Shown: positions 11,259 through 19,914, counted from the first letter of the stretch. The stretch is 64,000 nt of DNA from Herbaspirillum sp. RV1423 (GCF_000577615.1 NZ_CBXX010000036.1:35634-99633), one strand, 5' to 3'. Notes: a model not told the origin generated them from the letters alone. Numbers and translations are program-made.

Positions 11259-11434
11259 CGAGCCCTTTGGCGAATTCTTCGTAAAGTATCGGTCGGAAAA
11301 TATCCCAAACAGTTGTTGTGCGTCGTATCGGTTTTCTTTGGGCGATACGTGGATGTCGTGTGGTTGAGCTTGGTGATTATTCTGCGCCAAAGGTAATTGC
11401 TGCGGATGCAGGATGTCTCGGGGGGAATGCATGA

Positions 11435-11671
11435 TTAAAGTCTGTCTTGCTTTGATGCGTGTTCGACGCGCATCACGGTTGGAATATCGGCGATTCTGGT
11501 CAGATCGGAAAACGTGTTCGCAATTTCCTCCCATTCGCTGGCTGCTTGACGTTCGTATTCCTTGTCTGCCTCATGGAAGTAAAAAATGCCGAACAGAAAT
11601 GCGCCCAACAGGATGCATAGCAGAGTGAAGAAATGCGGATCGTCATTGAACAAATCAAAAAACAGATTCAT
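11435..11671 (-). CDS. Small single-helix membrane protein, unknown
   Basis: A 78-residue ORF with a GGAGG ribosome-binding site six bases before the ATG. It has one N-terminal hydrophobic segment (FFTLLCILLGAFLFGIFYF, residues about 18-36) and a charged C-terminal tail with YERQAASEWEEIANTF. The topology resembles small phage membrane or coat-type proteins, and it lies inside the decayed inovirus zone on the opposite strand. No family is recognised. Confidence 0.55.
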   Translation of the reverse strand: MNLFFDLFNDDPHFFTLLCILLGAFLFGIFYFHEADKEYERQAASEWEEIANTFSDLTRIADIPTVMRVEHASKQDRL

Positions 11672-11914
11672 ATCGGCCTCCAAAGGGAAAGAACGTTGTT
11701 CTTGTTCTTTAGTGGCAATAGCGCTTCAATTTGTCCATGCAAATCCTCACAAATGTTCATCAATGCATCGCAGAACCAGAGAGGTCAATCAACTTGAAGC
11801 TTTGTCGACGGCGCATGTAGCGGTCGGGCGAAGCCCGATGATTGCCGTAGCAGCCGGGTCGGCAGACCTGCGCTTCGTGCACTGCGTAGCCGGCAATCAA
11901 GCATGCGGCCATGT

Positions 11915-12034
11915 GAAGCGTGGCGAATCCGAGAATCGTGAGCGTAACGAATATGTGTGGGGGGGAGGGCGGCGAAGAAGAGGGTACGCCAAGCCTGAAA
12001 ACCATCGGTGCTGATTGCATGACCACGTTGACTA
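11915..12034 (+). pseudogene. Internal fragment of an inovirus-type replication gene
   Basis: It is nearly identical over about 120 bases to the Rep gene segment at 26131-26250, including the stretch encoding RGESENRERNE and the AAKKRVRQA region. An expanded G-run near 11963-11969 and other small changes break the frame. With the fragment at 10999-11045 it shows that a second Rep copy once stood here and was disrupted by about 870 bases of other sequence. Confidence 0.75.
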
Positions 12035-12120
12035 CAGGTTATTTGTCTAAGACTGATTTGCGTAGAGTGAATAGATTCTTTAATAGCTAAGATAAATATG
12101 GCTGTAAAGCCATTGAAACA

Positions 12121-12155
12121 TGCCACTCCGAATTACTTCGCGGTGGCATTTTTTT
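12121..12155 (+). terminator. Rho-independent terminator
   Basis: The stem TGCCAC (12121-12126) pairs with GTGGCA (12143-12148) and is followed by a run of seven or more T. It closes the decayed phage segment before the repeat-protein gene. Confidence 0.7.
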
Positions 12156-12349
12156 GCACTATTGCATATCGGTTTTTTTTTGAGCTTAACATTCTCATAC
12201 GGAACTACCCAAGTTTTTCAATTACTCACGAGCATAGGTCATAGACAGGCTATTCTTACTGCATTGATATGAGGCCTACCTTTCAAGAATCCTTGCAAGC
12301 ACGTTTCGTGCATGGGAAGAGATCGCTTGAAACAACTTACATTGGATGA

Positions 12350-13123
12350 ATGATGGGATTTAAAACCGATTTGTTTGCGGGAATTGCGGGAGTGTTCGAT
12401 CCTCGGGCGGAGCAAGCAGTGCGGGACGTAGTGGCCAACATTACTGGTGACCGCAATGCCCATCCGTCGGGTGGGCAACAAGCTGCTCAGAGTTTTCCGC
12501 CTCAATCTCACTTTTCCTCGCAGAACGATTCACGGCGTTTTGTTCGCATGCATCACATTTCGCAAAATTCCCCGTCTACCTCGTCCCCATACAATGATTC
12601 TGGCGCGCCCCCTTTCCGGAACGGCGCCTCAAGCGAATCGAGCGCACAAACTCGATTGCCTCCTAATTACTGGGGGATGCGCAATGAAGACCCAGGTTTT
12701 TCCAGACCTTCAGCTTATCCGGCAGCCCCACACGACGCTCCGGTGACATCGCAGCAGCCCAGCGCGACAACCAGTTCAACTCCTTCGAGTGCTTGGCGGC
12801 TGCCTCCCAATTACATGGAGATGCGCAATGAAGATCCCGGTTTTTCCAGACCTTCAGCTTATCCGGCAGCCCCACACGACGCTCCGGTGACATCGCAGCA
12901 GCCCAGCGCAACAACCAGTTCAACTCCTTCGAGTGCTTGGCGGTTGCCTCCCAATTACATGGAGATGCGCAATGAAGATCCCGGTTTTTCCAGACCTTCA
13001 GCTTATCCGGCAGCCCCACACGACGCTCCGGTGACATCGCAGCAGCCCAGCGCAACAACCACTTCAACTCCTTCGAGTGCTCGGCACTTGCCTCCTAATT
13101 ACATGGCCATGCGTAATGAATAA
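12350..13123 (+). CDS. Pro/Ser/Thr-rich protein with 48-residue PPxY repeats, effector-like; probably truncated by IS debris
   Basis: 257 residues. The first ~100 are low-complexity and Ser/Pro/Gln-rich after a short amphipathic start (FKTDLFAGIAGVFDP). From residue ~103 there are three tandem 48-residue repeats and the start of a fourth. Each opens with LPPNY-x-x-MRNE and then runs through DPGFSRPSAYP and a Ser/Thr/Gln-rich linker. No signal peptide is present. The fourth repeat ends abruptly after MRNE at a junction with an IS3-type orfA, so the original protein was probably longer. PPNY fits the PPxY consensus recognised by eukaryotic WW domains; a host-directed type III effector is possible but unproven. 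No family is recognised. Confidence 0.65.
   Translation: MMGFKTDLFAGIAGVFDPRAEQAVRDVVANITGDRNAHPSGGQQAAQSFPPQSHFSSQNDSRRFVRMHHISQNSPSTSSPYNDSGAPPFRNGASSESSAQTRLPPNYWGMRNEDPGFSRPSAYPAAPHDAPVTSQQPSATTSSTPSSAWRLPPNYMEMRNEDPGFSRPSAYPAAPHDAPVTSQQPSATTSSTPSSAWRLPPNYMEMRNEDPGFSRPSAYPAAPHDAPVTSQQPSATTTSTPSSARHLPPNYMAMRNE
12656..13120 (+). repeat. 144-bp direct tandem repeats (three full plus partial)
   Basis: Units start at 12656, 12800, 12944 and 13088 (partial). The period is exactly 144 bases, so the reading frame is kept. The second and third units are nearly identical at DNA level, pointing to recent duplication or active expansion and contraction by slippage or recombination. Confidence 0.92.
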
Positions 13124-13451
13124 TGGCCTGAAGGGGTTAAGCAAGAAGCACGAGCATTACAATGCCGAATTCAAGTTGTCTGTATTGCGGCGGATGAAGA
13201 AGGGCCGGTTGTCGTATCGCGAAGTTGAAGCGATGTTCAATCTTCGGGGTTGTGGCATGGTCAGCCGATGGGAGCGGCTGTATCATGAGGGTGGCGTGGA
13301 AGCCTTGAAACCCAAGCCGAAAGGACGCCCAAAGATGATAAAACCCAGCCTTCCACCTGTACCACCACTGACGAATCTTGGTACTTTAGGTCGCTGTTGC
13401 GATTCAAAAATCCCAGAATCCCTAGTAGATATATGTAGTCATCCTACATAA
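13116..13451 (+). pseudogene. IS3-family orfA fragment
   Basis: The translation starts MNNGLKGLSKKHEHYNAEFK and shows the IS3/IS150 OrfA helix-turn-helix pattern (YREVEAMFNL, then MVSRWERLYHEGGVEAL, then a KPKGRPK linker). Homology ends near 13355, and the rest of the ORF is unrelated. No orfB or terminal repeats are seen. Its start overlaps the end of the repeat-protein gene, suggesting that insertion cut that gene. Bases 13452-13640 hold nothing I can identify. Confidence 0.7.
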
Positions 13452-13640
13452 ATAGAACAATGGCTGTTGCGCTAGTTTAGATTCCCTTTTGTTGCGTCGA
13501 GACTTTGGCTCATCGCAACACCAAACGCGTTCAATAGGCACGCTTAATTTCCTCCTGTTGCGCGCAAAATCCCTTTTTCGAGATCCTTGCCGGTGGTCCA
13601 ACATGTGGTCAGCCGTAACCGTGCCTGTTCCTTTCATATG

Positions 13641-14390
13641 TTATCCATCAACGGAATTCGTCTTGCGATTCATCGCGACGACATCGGCGTGGCTGGGATT
13701 GGGGCCCAGCTTGCCGAAAAGCTCTGGTAGCTGATCGCGCTTCTTGGGAGCTGTTCCCTTGATGGCTGCAGCGAGCGCTTTGCGCATGGTGTCAGCATCG
13801 TAGTCGCAACAGTACGAGGGTGTTGACGGCTGCTGTCTCCAGGAGTCTTCCAATGTACCTGCGTCAATCGGATCGAACCCGACCTGATTTACCAGTTCCA
13901 TCGCTGTTTGTTTAGATCTCGCATCGTTTCCTGCCACTGCAATAGCGAGGCGGTCAGGCGCACCCTCGGGTTTTCCTAGCTCTGCGAGGGTGTATGCCAA
14001 AGCATTATTGAATGCTTTGATTACAGGCCGCCCAATCTGCCTGGCTACCCACACGCTTTCTGCCATCCCATCGTCGATATCAGGAATGCGCGAATCGCGC
14101 AGTCCAGGGTAGTAGTTGCTTGTATCGATGATCGTGGCCTCCGACGGTGTCCCGTCCAACAAGTCGACAGGAAGTTCGCGCATGGCAGGCAAAGGGATCG
14201 CCAGGATGATGATGTCGGCACCGGCAACCGCACCGTACACATCCTTCGCCTCGGCACCGATTTCATCCGCAAATGTGCGAACACCTTCAACGCCGCCGGA
14301 GTTTGCGACACGGACATCGTGTCCGGCAGCGCTTAGCTTGCGGGCGAGCGTGCCGCCGATGTTGCCTGTCCCGATAATCCCGACTTTCAT
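13641..14390 (-). CDS. NADPH-binding oxidoreductase (F420-dependent NADP reductase-like)
   Basis: 249 residues with an N-terminal Rossmann motif GIIGTGNIGGTLARKL (residues about 4-19), a second-strand segment VRVANSGG consistent with NADP binding, and ADIIILAIPLPAM, as in the F420_oxidored domain. The C-terminal half (DPIDAGTLEDSWRQQPSTP) matches proteins annotated as NAD(P)-binding oxidoreductases in bacteria that lack F420. The electron partner is unknown. It is divergent from an HxlR regulator, which is commonly seen for such stress-induced reductases. Confidence 0.85.
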   Translation of the reverse strand: MKVGIIGTGNIGGTLARKLSAAGHDVRVANSGGVEGVRTFADEIGAEAKDVYGAVAGADIIILAIPLPAMRELPVDLLDGTPSEATIIDTSNYYPGLRDSRIPDIDDGMAESVWVARQIGRPVIKAFNNALAYTLAELGKPEGAPDRLAIAVAGNDARSKQTAMELVNQVGFDPIDAGTLEDSWRQQPSTPSYCCDYDADTMRKALAAAIKGTAPKKRDQLPELFGKLGPNPSHADVVAMNRKTNSVDG

Positions 14391-14447
14391 GATATCAAGC
14401 TCCGATTCGTAAAAACGGATCCCATTTTATGGGGCTTATGCGAAAAT

Positions 14448-14473
14448 AGTAAGTACACACTAAAAAGTAAGTA
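14448..14473. promoter_or_regulatory. Candidate HxlR operator (paired AGTAAGTA)
   Basis: Two identical AGTAAGTA octamers start at 14448 and 14466, 18 bases apart, in the 108-base spacer between the oxidoreductase and HxlR genes. Paired near-palindromic GTAAGTA-type boxes are typical of HxlR-regulated divergent promoters. Assigned from position and repetition only. Confidence 0.45.
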
Positions 14474-14498
14474 ACATACCTAAGATGGAGAATTCAGT

Positions 14499-14870
14499 AT
14501 GGGCCGGGAATGGAACTGTGAGGACCCTCAGCGGCGGTCAGAATGGGCCGCTGCAACGACGGAGGCCCTTCGCGTTCTTGAGGGGAAGTGGAAGATCATC
14601 ATCATTTCGCAGCTTTTTGCGGCAAAGACACAGCTACGTTTCTCCGAACTAGAGAGGCTGATCGATGGCATCAATCAAAAAATGCTCATCCAGCAACTCA
14701 AACAATTGGAAAAGGATGGCATCGTCGAGCGTAAGGTGTACGCCGAAGTTCCTCCACGGGTTGAGTACACACTCGGGGCGTTAGGCATCGCACTCGGACC
14801 GTCCATGGAGGCGCTTATCGAATGGGCGGAAATGAGACGTAAGCTGCGTGGCGTAGTAACAGCAAAATGA
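14499..14870 (+). CDS. HxlR-family transcriptional regulator
   Basis: 123 residues with the HxlR winged-helix signature: CEDPQRRSEW near the N-terminus with one cysteine, then LRVLEGKWKIIIISQL, RFSELERLIDGINQKML and GIVERKVYAEVPPRVEYTL. The single N-terminal cysteine at about residue 6 is in the position used for thiol sensing by some HxlR proteins (HypR, QorR). It probably autoregulates and represses the divergent oxidoreductase. Confidence 0.9.
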   Translation: MGREWNCEDPQRRSEWAAATTEALRVLEGKWKIIIISQLFAAKTQLRFSELERLIDGINQKMLIQQLKQLEKDGIVERKVYAEVPPRVEYTLGALGIALGPSMEALIEWAEMRRKLRGVVTAK

Positions 14871-14998
14871 TCCGTTTGTCGTGCTATATCCCACCCACTA
14901 CCCGGGTGTTTTCAGATGCGGCCAGAAGACGTGATTGCTTTTAGCAGCACGACATGTCGGACGAAAGCGTTGAGCATCACTATCAAAATTTAGACGCT

Positions 14999-15215
14999 TT
15001 AAGACTCTTTGAATTCAGCCACAAGAAAATCAACGAAACTTCAAACCTTGGCAGGTAAATTTCGCCGGCTGAGATAGTAGACATACAAGTTAGCAGACGG
15101 CAGCGTGTAGGCTGGCATCACTTCCTTCAGGCGCCCAAGCCGCCTATGCAATCCGCTCGACGCTGCGTGCAAAGAATGCCTGCTTGAACGGCAGCTTTGA
15201 TTGGGAGGTAACACC
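14999..15215 (-). pseudogene. LysR-family C-terminal remnant (minus strand)
   Basis: Minus-strand translation gives RLKEVMPAYTLPSANLYVYY and then LSRRNLPAKV, the end of a LysR effector domain. After a frameshift it continues FVDFLVAEFKES before a stop at 14999-15001. Upstream, pieces such as PIKAAVQAGIL appear in another frame. No DNA-binding domain remains. Confidence 0.7.
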
Positions 15216-15672
15216 CGTCGCAGTACAAGAAAAAAGGGCGTGACTGTCGTCGACCGGGATGAAGGTCCATTCTCCGCGAATCCGGAGCGTGTCCCAACCA
15301 AATTCGTTGCCAGCAAAGAATATCTAGCCAAATGCGGAATCCCCAAGACTCCCGATGACTTGCTTGATCACGAGTGTGTGATTTACACCCTGCTATCTTC
15401 TGGCGTGACATGGAACTTCAAGGGACGTGAGATTCAAGTCTCAGGAAGACTTAGGGTTAACTCGCCGGAAGCGGCACGCGAATCCGTGATCGAGGGCTTG
15501 GGGATAGGGCAAGGGCCGAAATGGCTGTACGAAAATGGGCTTAATGACGGGCGCTGAGCCGGTTCCTGTGCAGATAGTGTACGCTGCAAATAGGCTGCTT
15601 CCCCGCCGGGAAATCGTGTTCATGGACTTCATCGCCGAAGCATTTTCTATGCTTCCAGCGCTCGATACATGA
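15201..15672 (+). pseudogene. LysR-family effector-domain remnant (plus strand, frameshifted)
   Basis: The plus-strand frame encodes the last part of a LysR protein: FVASKEYLAKCGIPKTPDDL, a WNFKGREIQVSGRLRVNS segment and a GLGIGQGPKWLYENG stretch. At 15557 the frame stops, but a +1 shift continues the family sequence (EPVPVQIVYAANRLLPRR, then VFMDFIAEAF) to 15672. The N-terminal half is missing. It faces the other LysR remnant, so this stretch is a recombination scar. Confidence 0.72.
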
Positions 15673-15765
15673 GATGGACAGCAACTTTAGAACCTTAGGC
15701 GATGTTGATCGCTCTGCGAATGGAGACTTCTCGAATAATGTCGGCTAATGTCGAAACGCCATTGT

Positions 15766-16392
15766 TCACTTTCGGTAAGTGTCTTCCTTTGATAAAGGCA
15801 AAGTGAATAACATCGAGAGTTTCCCATCGCCTTGCTTCGAATCGAGGTTCGCCGAAAAGTCAATAGTTAGATGCAGGGCACTACCCCTTAAAGAGCTGAC
15901 AGCAGTTGCAATCTCTCTTGCAAGGGCAACCACTTCTACTCTTGCATGGTTTTTGTTTCGATCCCGGAGGACTTCGCTTTCAGCCCCCCTTGACAAGAAA
16001 GGAGTGGCAAAGCTATCGAGAAAGGTAGGGTCCCGCCACGCATGCAACATCGCCTCTATCCATACAATTGCGGACTCCGCGTCGCACCACAGATCTAGAG
16101 AGTCTGGACTTGATGGGGATGGAAAGCAGTGGGTGCGTTTCTCTGATTCATCCATCCTTTGAAGTAGCTGAGACGTTTCTCCCAGCTTGCGGCGAAGTAG
16201 ATGAATAAACAGTTCATTCTTGCTAGAGAAATTGGAATAAAACGCACCGCGCGTGAGGCCAGATAGCTGGGTGATTTCTTCTATTGTGATCGCGCCAAAG
16301 CCTCTTTGGGCGATCTTCGAATTGCCTGCCTCTAGCAATAGCGCGCGGGTCTGCTCCTGTTTTTCACTACGTGTCATTCGTTTGAAGCGCAT
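15766..16392 (-). CDS. TetR-family transcriptional regulator
   Basis: 208 residues. The N-terminal TetR helix-turn-helix is clear: TRALLLEAGNSKIAQRGFGA, then TIEEITQLSGLTRGAFYSNF and SSKNELFIHLL. The ligand domain is divergent. The start at 16392 has an AGGAAAG ribosome-binding site; an alternative ATG lies at 16377. No target is obvious: the neighbouring efflux operon has its own TetR gene, and this one stands alone between a LysR remnant and the outer-membrane component. Confidence 0.85.
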   Translation of the reverse strand: MRFKRMTRSEKQEQTRALLLEAGNSKIAQRGFGAITIEEITQLSGLTRGAFYSNFSSKNELFIHLLRRKLGETSQLLQRMDESEKRTHCFPSPSSPDSLDLWCDAESAIVWIEAMLHAWRDPTFLDSFATPFLSRGAESEVLRDRNKNHARVEVVALAREIATAVSSLRGSALHLTIDFSANLDSKQGDGKLSMLFTLPLSKEDTYRK

Positions 16393-16556
16393 TTCGCTTT
16401 CCTATTCGGGGACCAGGATGCCTCCGATCATCTATGTAAAAAAATCCCCTCCAAAGGTGGAAGTATTGGAGGGAAAAATGTCCGCAGACGCGGGGGGAGT
16501 CGCAGACACTGTAACTGACTGGTATGTGCCAGCGAAATAAGCCGGTGGCGAGGGAT

Positions 16557-18017
16557 TCAGGCTCCCTCGGAGCGGGAGGGGGGCTGCCAGCCGCCGCCCA
16601 GCGCCTTGAAAGTCAATACGGCCGCGCGCGCGGCTTCGGCGCGGGCCTGGATTTGCGCATCTGTGGAACGCAGCACATTCTCGTCGGCCTGCAGCACATC
16701 GATCATGCTCGCCGTGCCCCTGCGGTAGGCGGCAAACGTGGAGGCGCGCGCCTGGCTCAGCGATTGCACGCCTTGCGACAGGAAGGCGGCCTGCTGCTCT
16801 CTGCGGGTCAGGGCCGAGAGGGCGTTCTCCACGTCTTCTGTCGCCTTCAGCGCGGCCAGCCGATAGGCCGCCAACATTTCGGCCTCTTGTCCTTTTGCCT
16901 GTTCGATCTGCGCATTGATTCGGCCGAAGTCGAACAGGCGCCAGCGCAAGCCCAGGGCGCCGCTGGCCTGGTTGGCCCCGGAGCTGAAGAGATTGGCGCT
17001 GGAGACCGAGGTGGCGCTGCCGATCAGGCCCGACAGTGACAGCTTGGGGTAATACTCGGCGACGGCAACGCCGATGCGGGCATTTGCGGAGGCCAGGCGG
17101 CGCTCGGCGGCAATGACGTCCGGTCTGCGCCGCAGCAGTTGCGCGGGGGCGCCGATATCGGTGAACTGCGGCGGCTGAGGAATGGCCTGGGCTCCTTTCA
17201 GTTCGGCGGCATAGGTGCCGGGCGGCGCAGCCAGCATTACATCCATGGCGTTCATCGCGACCTCCAGCGCGGTGCTCAGGGCCGGGATGGCGGCATTGAA
17301 CTGGGCCAGGCTGGCTTCCATCTGCTTCACCTGCATTTGCGCCAGCAGGCCGCGCTCCAGCAGCCGCCTGCTCAGATCCAGCAGGGCCTGCTGGTTCTGC
17401 ACCTGCTCGCACGCATTGCGCAGACGCCCCTGCAGTCCGCGGATGCTGATGTAGGTGTCGGCCACCTGAGCTGCTACGGCCAACTGGACGGCGGCGACGC
17501 CTGCTTCGGAGGTCTGGTAATCGGCTAGGGCGGCCTCTCTTCCACGGCGAAGTCCTCCGAAGATGTCCAGTTCCCAACTGGCGTTCAGGTCCGTGGCATA
17601 GGCATGGCCGTCACGGTCAAAACCGGGCCGGGAATTGAGGACTTGTCCCAGCGGCGTCTCGACGGACTGGTAAGCGCGCGCGGCCTGGCCGCTTACGCTG
17701 GCCGAAGGCAGCAGGGCGGCGTTAGCTGCGCCCACGGCGGCTTGTGCCTGTTGCAGGCGCGCCTTGGCCTGCGCCAGATCGAGATTCTGCTGCAGGGCCA
17801 GCGCCACCAAGCGGGTCAACTGCGAATCGCCGAAGCCAGTCCACCACTGGCTCAGGTCCGCTGTGGCCAGCCCGTTGCGCACGCGGCTCTGTAACAGTGT
17901 CTGTCCCTGGTATTGATCCGGTATCGCGGTGGTGGGGCGGACATAATCCGGGCCGACAGAGCAGGCTGACATCGTGCCTGCGACCAGGAGTGCCAAAAGA
18001 GAGCGTCTGAGCAACAT
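16557..18017 (-). CDS. Outer-membrane efflux lipoprotein, NodT/OprM family
   Basis: 486 residues starting with a lipoprotein signal (LLALLVAGTMSACSVGPDY; lipidated Cys about residue 19), then the NodT pattern YVRPTTAIPDQYQ. Two outer-membrane efflux repeats follow, with long heptad-rich helices and a YYPKLSLSGLIGSATS beta segment. It forms the outer-membrane channel of a tripartite RND pump. It is divergent from the TetR/adaptor/pump genes but shares their regulatory site, so the system is split into two transcripts. Confidence 0.92.
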   Translation of the reverse strand: MLLRRSLLALLVAGTMSACSVGPDYVRPTTAIPDQYQGQTLLQSRVRNGLATADLSQWWTGFGDSQLTRLVALALQQNLDLAQAKARLQQAQAAVGAANAALLPSASVSGQAARAYQSVETPLGQVLNSRPGFDRDGHAYATDLNASWELDIFGGLRRGREAALADYQTSEAGVAAVQLAVAAQVADTYISIRGLQGRLRNACEQVQNQQALLDLSRRLLERGLLAQMQVKQMEASLAQFNAAIPALSTALEVAMNAMDVMLAAPPGTYAAELKGAQAIPQPPQFTDIGAPAQLLRRRPDVIAAERRLASANARIGVAVAEYYPKLSLSGLIGSATSVSSANLFSSGANQASGALGLRWRLFDFGRINAQIEQAKGQEAEMLAAYRLAALKATEDVENALSALTRREQQAAFLSQGVQSLSQARASTFAAYRRGTASMIDVLQADENVLRSTDAQIQARAEAARAAVLTFKALGGGWQPPSRSEGA

Positions 18018-18044
18018 GATCCAGTATCCGTGGAAGTGATTTTA

Positions 18045-18068
18045 GTGACTATAATACCAATTGGTCAC
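18045..18068. promoter_or_regulatory. TetR operator, copy 1
   Basis: A 24-base site bounded by GTGAC and GTCAC with a 14-base interior, holding the exact palindrome ACCAATTGGT. It lies between the divergent outer-membrane gene and the TetR gene. A site with the same ends, spacing and right half (AATTGGTCAC) occurs at 18745-18768. The recurrence in both efflux promoters supports binding by the adjacent TetR protein. Confidence 0.75.
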
Positions 18069-18107
18069 GATTTGTTCAATCACGAATCTTGGCGTAAGCT
18101 ATCATTT

Positions 18108-18725
18108 ATGAACAAGCCCAGCACTTACCCGGTTTCCTCCCGGGGGCCCGCGGATCATGAAGTCCGGGACCAAATCATTACCGCAGCCACCGAGCACTTT
18201 AGCCGCTATGGCTATGAAAAGACCACCGTGTCCGATCTGGCCAGGGCCATTGGCTTCTCAAAGGCGTACATCTACAAGTTCTTCGAGTCCAAGCAGGCCA
18301 TCGGCGAAATGATCTGTGCCAACTGCCTGCGTGAAATAGAAGACGAGGTTTGCCGCGCCGTTGCTGAGGCCGAGCATCCGGCCGATAAGCTGCGTCGCCT
18401 CTTCAAAGCCAGTACGGAGGCTAGTTTGCGGTTATTCTTCCGTGACCGGAAGCTCTATGAAATTGCCGCCTCCGCAGCCAGCGAGCGCTGGCAGGCCGTG
18501 ATCGACTACGAAGAGCGCACCAAGAAACTGCTTGTCGACGTCCTCCAAGAAGGGCGCAAATCCGGCGACTTCGAACGCAAGACCCCCCTCGATGAAGCGG
18601 CGATGGCCACCTATCTGGTCATGCGTCCATACATGAATCCGTTGTTATTGCAATACAGTTTCGATTCCATCGACGAGGCTCCGGCACTCTTGTCGAGCTT
18701 GGTGTTGCGCAGTCTCGCACCGTGA
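18108..18725 (+). CDS. TetR-family repressor of the RND efflux system
   Basis: 205 residues from the ATG at 18108; an in-frame start at 18030 is rejected because it would run through the operator. The helix-turn-helix is clear: IITAATEHFSRYGYEKTTV, then DLARAIGFSKAYIYKFF and ESKQAIGEMI. The C-terminal ligand domain resembles the TetR_C_33/AcrR-like group. It sits between the outer-membrane gene and the adaptor-pump operon, with one copy of the same 24-base site in front of it and one behind it, so it probably represses both and itself. Confidence 0.9.
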   Translation: MNKPSTYPVSSRGPADHEVRDQIITAATEHFSRYGYEKTTVSDLARAIGFSKAYIYKFFESKQAIGEMICANCLREIEDEVCRAVAEAEHPADKLRRLFKASTEASLRLFFRDRKLYEIAASAASERWQAVIDYEERTKKLLVDVLQEGRKSGDFERKTPLDEAAMATYLVMRPYMNPLLLQYSFDSIDEAPALLSSLVLRSLAP

Positions 18726-18744
18726 GAAGCTAATCAAAGCAATT

Positions 18745-18768
18745 GTGACTATTGACTAAATTGGTCAC
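18745..18768. promoter_or_regulatory. TetR operator, copy 2
   Basis: The same 24-base architecture as 18045-18068 (GTGACTAT start, AATTGGTCAC end). It contains a TTGACT that could be the -35 box of the adaptor-pump promoter, so binding would block RNA polymerase. It lies 46 bases before the adaptor start. Confidence 0.75.
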
Positions 18769-18813
18769 AAGTACCAGAATGAGAGCCCTGATCATTTACT
18801 GGAAGGGGCTCCC

Positions 18814-19914
18814 ATGCTTCGGCGCCGACTCGCAACTTCATTCGTCCTGTGTACGCTGCCACTGGCGCTGGCCGCGTGTGCAGACAAGAAAACCAATGAT
18901 CCACGCACGGAAATCCCTCGCGTACGCGTCGCCGTAGTGGGGGAGGCCTCGTTGCCGGAGCGGGACTTCACGGGAGTCGTCGCCGCGCGCGTGCAGAGCG
19001 ATCTTGGCTTCCGTGTTCCTGGTAAGGTGGTCGAGCGACTGGTGGACGCGGGCCAGGCCGTCAGGCGCGGGCAGGTTCTCATGCGCATTGATCCGGTCGA
19101 CCTGAACCTGAGCGCTAGCGCTCAACGCGAAGCCGTGGTGGCTGCGCGCGCCCGGGCCCGGCAAGCGGCCGACGATGAAGCGCGCTACCGAGACCTGCGC
19201 GGCACCGGTGCGATTTCCGAGTCTTCCTATGACCAGATAAAAGCCGCCTCCGATGCCGTCAGAGCACAACTCGCCGCCGCCGAGGCGCAGGCCGATGTCG
19301 CCCGTAACGCCAGCCGCTATGCCGAGCTCGTGGCCGACAGCGATGGCATCGTCATGGAGACCGTGGTCGAGCCCGGTCAGGTCGTCGGTGCCGGCCAGGT
19401 GGTGGTCCGCCTTGCCCGCAATGGCAGCAGGGAAGCAGTGATCCAGTTGCCCGAGACGATACGGCCGAAGATAGACTCGGCCGCTTCGGCTACTCTTTTC
19501 GGGGCCGATCAGGTCACGATGAGAGCGCACCTGCGGCAACTCTCGAACACCGCGGACCGCATGACGCGCACGTTCGAGGCGCGCTATCTGCTTGATGCCG
19601 GGCAGGCCAGCTTGCCGCTTGGGGCGACGGTGACCGTGCGCATTCCTGAGCGGGAAGAACAGCAGGCTGGCATACAGGTGCCGATCGGCGCCCTGTTCGA
19701 TCAGGGCAAGGGCGCCGGTGTGTGGGTGGTGCAGGGCGAATCCGGAAAGGTCTCCTGGCGGCCGGTCTCGGTGCTCCGTCTCAATGAGGACAGCGCCAGC
19801 GTCTCTGGTCCGCTCAAGCGGGGCGACCGCATCGTAGCCCTCGGTGCGCATCTGTTGCGCGAAGGTCAACCGGTGCGGGTCGCCGCCGCTACTGCCGAGG
19901 GAGCACGTCCGTGA
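18814..19914 (+). CDS. RND efflux periplasmic adaptor lipoprotein
   Basis: 366 residues. It has a lipoprotein signal (LCTLPLALAACADKK) and the adaptor order: a barrel-sandwich/lipoyl half (GFRVPGKVVERLVDAGQAVR), an Ala-rich alpha-hairpin (about residues 95-165), the second lipoyl half (ADSDGIVMETVVEPGQVVGA), a beta-barrel and a membrane-proximal end. It links the inner-membrane pump to the NodT channel. It overlaps the pump gene by four bases. Confidence 0.93.
   Translation: MLRRRLATSFVLCTLPLALAACADKKTNDPRTEIPRVRVAVVGEASLPERDFTGVVAARVQSDLGFRVPGKVVERLVDAGQAVRRGQVLMRIDPVDLNLSASAQREAVVAARARARQAADDEARYRDLRGTGAISESSYDQIKAASDAVRAQLAAAEAQADVARNASRYAELVADSDGIVMETVVEPGQVVGAGQVVVRLARNGSREAVIQLPETIRPKIDSAASATLFGADQVTMRAHLRQLSNTADRMTRTFEARYLLDAGQASLPLGATVTVRIPEREEQQAGIQVPIGALFDQGKGAGVWVVQGESGKVSWRPVSVLRLNEDSASVSGPLKRGDRIVALGAHLLREGQPVRVAAATAEGARP

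Noticed and set aside
12656..13120. Regular repeats considered as a CRISPR array
   Set aside because: 144-base head-to-tail units without spacers, in frame within a protein gene.
18838..19869. 343-residue minus-strand open frame opposite the adaptor gene
   Set aside because: The adaptor frame has a lipobox and family motifs; the other is a composition artefact.
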